Shown here in pieces: positions 44,415-48,821 of a stretch of 48,821 nucleotides of DNA. Origin of the DNA: Curtobacterium sp. MMLR14_010 (GTDB taxonomy: Bacteria; Actinomycetota; Actinomycetes; Actinomycetales; Microbacteriaceae); the NCBI RefSeq assembly GCF_001865015.1, contig NZ_MJGV01000057.1, positions 1 to 48,821 of the forward strand, read 5' to 3'. The notes beneath the pieces are model-generated. The model saw nothing but the letters and a program-made list of their open reading frames with translations, was not told the origin of the DNA and ran no database searches. A program made the position numbers and the translations under genes. Within the stretch, counting starts at the first letter, position 1, and the number at the start of each line of letters is the position of its first letter.

Positions 44415-45842
44415 TTAGCCGATCCGCTCGGCGCGGCCGAAGATGCCCTGCGGCCGGAACAACAGGATGAGGATGAGGATGACGAGGGCGGTGGCGTACT
44501 TGAAGTCACCCGGCAGCACGAGGTTCGTGAGCTCGACGACGACGCCGATGATCATCGACCCGACGAGTGCGCCGTAGGCGGTACCGAGGCCACCGAGCGT
44601 CACCGCCGCGAACATGAGCAGGAGCAGCTGCAGGCCGGTCTGCCAGTTGACGCCGTTGAGCACGAGGCCGAGCATCACGCCCGACAGCCCGGCGAGACCG
44701 GCGGCGAGCGTCCACACGAAGCGGATCACCCGGTCGACGTCGATGCCGGAGGCCGAGGCCAGGGCCGGGTTGTCCGACACTGCGCGGGTGGCCCGTCCGA
44801 AGCGGGTCTTCGCGAGGAACAACCCCGTGAGGATGAGCACGACGAGCGCGATGCCCATCGCCACGTAGGACTGCACGGTCAGCGTCACCCCGGCGAACGT
44901 CACCGTCTGGGGGTTGCTCTGCTGGATGCGGACGGTCGAGGCGCCGAAGAAGTACTGGAAGGCGTACTGCGCCGCGATCGAGAGCCCGATGGTGACGATC
45001 ATCAGCTGCGTGAGGCTGATCCGTCGGCGCCGGAGCGGACTCCAGATCACCATGTCCTGCAGGTACCCGCTCGCCGCACAGATGATCACGACGACCACCC
45101 CCGCGACCCAGATGTTCATGTGGAGCTGGTTCGCGAACGTGTACGCCAGCAGGCCACCGAGGGTCACCTGCTCACCGTGCGAGAAGCTCGACAGGCCGGT
45201 CGTGCCGTAGATGAGCGACAGGCCGATCGACGCCAGGGCGATGAGGAGCCCGAGCCGGATGCCCGACACGAACTGCTGCCATGCCCGTGCTGCGGTGATG
45301 CTCGTGCCGGCGTCCGAGGTGGTGGCGCCCTGCTGGTCCGACAGCTGGAAGATCTGTCCGGCGTTCGCGTTGAGGTTCGCCTGCACGGTGCGCTTGGCGT
45401 CGGCGGCGTTCGTCAGGAACTGGCCCTTGGGCAGTGTGTCCTGGTCGACGGTGACCGAGTACTCGCCGGCTGCCGGCACGCTGACTGCCCAGCGTCCCTG
45501 CGCGGACGTGGTGGAGGTCGCCGCGAAGCCCGACGGTCCCGCCACGTCGACGTCGACACCCGAGGCGGGCTCTCGCTTGCTGTCGAGGATCGTGCCCTGG
45601 ATGCAGCCGTTCGACGTGCTCACGGTGCAGGGCTGGTTGGACGACGGGGCCGAGCTGGCGCTGGCACTCGCCGTCGCGGCGGGGGTGGCGCCCTGGGCGG
45701 GGATCGTCACCGCCCAGTCGATCAGGAAGGTCGCCAGGAAGGCCGCGACGAGCACGACGACGAGCACCAGTCGGCGACGACCTGGCGCACCGGGGCGGAA
45801 CCGGCGCAACAGCGCCGGCCCCGCAGGAGTTGTGGATCCCAC
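44415..45842 (-). CDS. livH: LivH-type permease fused to an N-terminal Ig-like (CarboxypepD_reg) domain
   Basis: 475 residues from GTG at 45842 with GAGAGG upstream. After an N-terminal helix (RRRLVLVVVLVAAFLATFLIDW) comes an extracytoplasmic region: Ala/Ser linker, PCTVSTSNGCIQGTI with two Cys, and a carboxypeptidase-regulatory-like beta-sandwich (about 80-150: DSKREPASGVDVDVAGPSG, GRWAVSVPAAGEYSVTV). The LivH permease (about 185-475) follows, with LIYGTTGLSSFSHGEQVTLGGLLAY, FGRATRAVSDNPALASASGIDVDRV and LLFRPQGIFGRAERIG. Normal LivH proteins are ~290-300 residues without this domain. No substrate-binding protein gene is present in the operon or elsewhere in the window. Confidence 0.9.
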   Translation of the reverse strand: MGSTTPAGPALLRRFRPGAPGRRRLVLVVVLVAAFLATFLIDWAVTIPAQGATPAATASASASSAPSSNQPCTVSTSNGCIQGTILDSKREPASGVDVDVAGPSGFAATSTTSAQGRWAVSVPAAGEYSVTVDQDTLPKGQFLTNAADAKRTVQANLNANAGQIFQLSDQQGATTSDAGTSITAARAWQQFVSGIRLGLLIALASIGLSLIYGTTGLSSFSHGEQVTLGGLLAYTFANQLHMNIWVAGVVVVIICAASGYLQDMVIWSPLRRRRISLTQLMIVTIGLSIAAQYAFQYFFGASTVRIQQSNPQTVTFAGVTLTVQSYVAMGIALVVLILTGLFLAKTRFGRATRAVSDNPALASASGIDVDRVIRFVWTLAAGLAGLSGVMLGLVLNGVNWQTGLQLLLLMFAAVTLGGLGTAYGALVGSMIIGVVVELTNLVLPGDFKYATALVILILILLFRPQGIFGRAERIG

Positions 45843-47574
<1,732 letters not shown>

Positions 47575-47592
47575 CGCACCACCTACACGCCT

Positions 47593-47654
47593 GACGCCCC
47601 CTCGTCAGCGAGACGCCGCCCTTCTCGGGACCGCCTCGCCGACCAGGGGGCGTC
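47593..47654 (+). terminator. guaB terminator with GAGAC-type sequence
   Basis: GACGCCCCCTCGTCAGCGAG (47593-47612) pairs with 47635-47654 at 18 of 20 positions around a 22-nt loop. Loop and arms contain GAGACGCC and GGGCGTCTCGCG, the same words as the repeats at 48645-48821. Confidence 0.65.
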
Positions 47655-47762
47655 TCGCGTGGACGGGTGCGTCCTCCTCCACAGGAGCAGACTGCCGGGA
47701 GGCTCTCCCCACCTCCGCCATCCGTCGCACGCCCGTCAGGTGGTTGCGCCAGCGTCGTGGCC

Positions 47763-48644
47763 ATGCTGCATCCCGCACCCACCGTCCTCACCGGCCTGCC
47801 GTCGGCACTGGTCGACCCGGTCCGGCTCTTCCACGGCACCGCCGTCGAGCGCCGCGACTGGGACGCGCTCGGGCCGCTCGAGCGTCGGCGCCTCGTCGTC
47901 CGGGCCCGCGCCGCCACGCTGCAGGCCGACGGCGTCGTCTCCCACGGTTCTGCCGCTGCGCTCTGGGAGCTCCCCGACCACGGCCACCCTGACTGGCGGC
48001 TCCACGTCATCGACACCCGGATCCGCAAGACCCACAGCGGCCGAGGCGTCATCCGCCACGTGGGCCGTCTCGCCGAGGACGAGGTGGTGTCCCTCGACGG
48101 CACCCGTGTGACCTCGCTGCTGCGGACGGTGGTCGACCTCGTGCACGCCGTTCCCTTCGAGCACGCGGTCGTGGTGCTCGACCACGTGCTGCGGCGCGGC
48201 GAGCTCGACCGGGACGCCATCGCGCACGCTGTCACCGCCCGTCGAGGCCGACGTGGATCGCAGACCGCGGCATCGGCTCTGGCGTTCGCCGACCGGGCGT
48301 CGGAGTCACCCGGCGAGTCGATCAGCCGGGTGACGATGCGACGACTCGGGGTCGCGCCACCCGTCCTGCAGCAGGAGTTCACCACGGCAGCGGGTCGGTT
48401 CCGCGTGGACTTCTGGTGGCCAGATGCCGGGGTGATCGGCGAGTTCGACGGCCGCGTGAAGTACGACGACCGCGATGTTCTGTGGGACGAGAAGCGCCGC
48501 GAGGACGCCCTCCGCCGCCTGCCCGACGTGCAGTCCTTCGCGCGCTGGGGCATGCGCGACGCCGAGGACCCCGTCCGCCTCGCCGAGGTCCTCGTCGCCG
48601 CGGGGCTCCCCCTCTCCCGAGGCTGGGCCCGCCCCTCCGCCTGA
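47763..48644 (+). CDS. AbiEi-like / DUF559-type protein with PD-(D/E)xK nuclease-like C-terminus
   Basis: 293 residues. The first ~190 residues (GTAVERRDWDALGPLERRRL, VSHGSAAALWELPDH, RVTSLLRTVVDLV, RRGELDRD) follow the plan of AbiEi-like proteins: a winged-helix start, then a domain that often sits before a DUF559 endonuclease-like fold. The C-terminal part has SPGESISRVTMRRLG, FRVDFWWPD and GEFDGRVKYDD...DEKRREDALRR, an E-D-ExD pattern resembling very-short-patch-repair/DUF559 nucleases. No toxin partner gene is adjacent. ATG at 47763 has no ribosome site, but CAGCGT lies seven bases upstream, fitting a leaderless start. Many actinomycetes carry several copies of this family; function unproven. 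Confidence 0.75.
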   Translation: MLHPAPTVLTGLPSALVDPVRLFHGTAVERRDWDALGPLERRRLVVRARAATLQADGVVSHGSAAALWELPDHGHPDWRLHVIDTRIRKTHSGRGVIRHVGRLAEDEVVSLDGTRVTSLLRTVVDLVHAVPFEHAVVVLDHVLRRGELDRDAIAHAVTARRGRRGSQTAASALAFADRASESPGESISRVTMRRLGVAPPVLQQEFTTAAGRFRVDFWWPDAGVIGEFDGRVKYDDRDVLWDEKRREDALRRLPDVQSFARWGMRDAEDPVRLAEVLVAAGLPLSRGWARPSA

Positions 48645-48821
48645 GACACCCCCGTCCACACGAGACGCCCCTGTCTCACACGGACTTACTTGCTCGATCC
48701 CGTGCCCTCGCCTGACCAGCCCGCGAGACACCCCCGTCAGCGCGAGACACCGGCGTCTCGCCGCAGTCCACCCCGGATGCGTGTCGGACCTCCTCGCGAG
48801 ACACCCCTGTCTGCGCGAGAC
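48645..48821. repeat. GAGAC-type interspersed repeats
   Basis: GAGACACCCCCGTC, CGAGACGCCCCTGTCTC, GCGAGACACCCCCGTCAGCG, CGAGACACCGGCGTCTCG and GCGAGACACCCCTGTCTGCG recur in 177 bases to the right edge. Several can pair as GAGACgccGGCGTCTC-type hairpins. No ORF is supported here. Confidence 0.7.

Noticed and set aside
48645..48821. CRISPR array at the right edge
   Set aside because: The GAGAC words vary in length and spacing, and there are no regular unique spacers or cas genes.

Overview
The window is GC-rich (roughly 70% by eye) DNA with tightly packed genes, many ATGA/GTGA start-stop overlaps and frequent GTG starts. Gene order and content point to an actinomycete, most likely a Microbacteriaceae member (Curtobacterium-like). 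That placement is an inference from the sucC-sucD / PerM-like / purN-purH synteny (also seen in mycobacteria), the guaB3-guaB arrangement and sortase-E-type LAFTG sorting signals. I see no rRNA, tRNA, CRISPR array, transposase, integrase or prophage.

Layout. 1-5.3 kb: the 3' end of an unknown gene, a DUF805 membrane protein, and a heterodimeric ABC exporter preceded by a long leader with a 40-codon ORF. 5.3-14 kb (minus strand): purH, purN, a PerM-like membrane protein with a heptad-repeat tail, a sortase-anchored surface protein, sucD and sucC. 14-17.7 kb (plus): RecQ-type helicase, SnoaL-like protein, small acidic protein, DUF2236 protein. 17.7-21.5 kb (plus): an NAD-salvage operon (Prs-like, NAMPT-like, NrtR, PNPOx-like) behind a 17-bp palindrome that overlaps the promoter. 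21.7-25.2 kb: aquaporin converging on pcrA. 25.3-28.8 kb: two related small secreted proteins on either side of a GDPD phosphodiesterase and a larger secreted protein. 28.9-31.2 kb: a Gfo/Idh/MocA oxidoreductase plus LacI-family operon with a likely LacI-type operator. 31.4-37.6 kb: Bax-inhibitor-1 protein, then (minus) guaA, DUF3817, SURF1-like, and a CPA2 antiporter with its regulatory subunit. 37.7-40.8 kb: glpD and guaB3. 41-45.8 kb: a small membrane protein and a livHMGF branched-chain amino-acid importer without a binding protein. 46-48.8 kb: guaB and an AbiEi/DUF559-like gene flanked by GAGAC-type repeats.

Themes. Purine synthesis is spread over the window (purN, purH, guaA, guaB, guaB3), beside central carbon metabolism (sucCD, glpD) and NAD salvage. 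Several genes have a -10-like hexamer 6-7 nt before the start codon, which suggests leaderless transcripts. Intergenic DNA carries several repeat families: a GGGAGGCTCGGTGC hairpin that recurs as terminators and in coding linkers, heptanucleotide arrays, 19-bp tandem repeats and GAGAC units.

The most interesting candidate is the Prs-like/NAMPT-like/NrtR operon. Its composition fits ordinary nicotinamide salvage, but also a direct ADP-ribose-to-NAD route like the phage NARP1 pathway.
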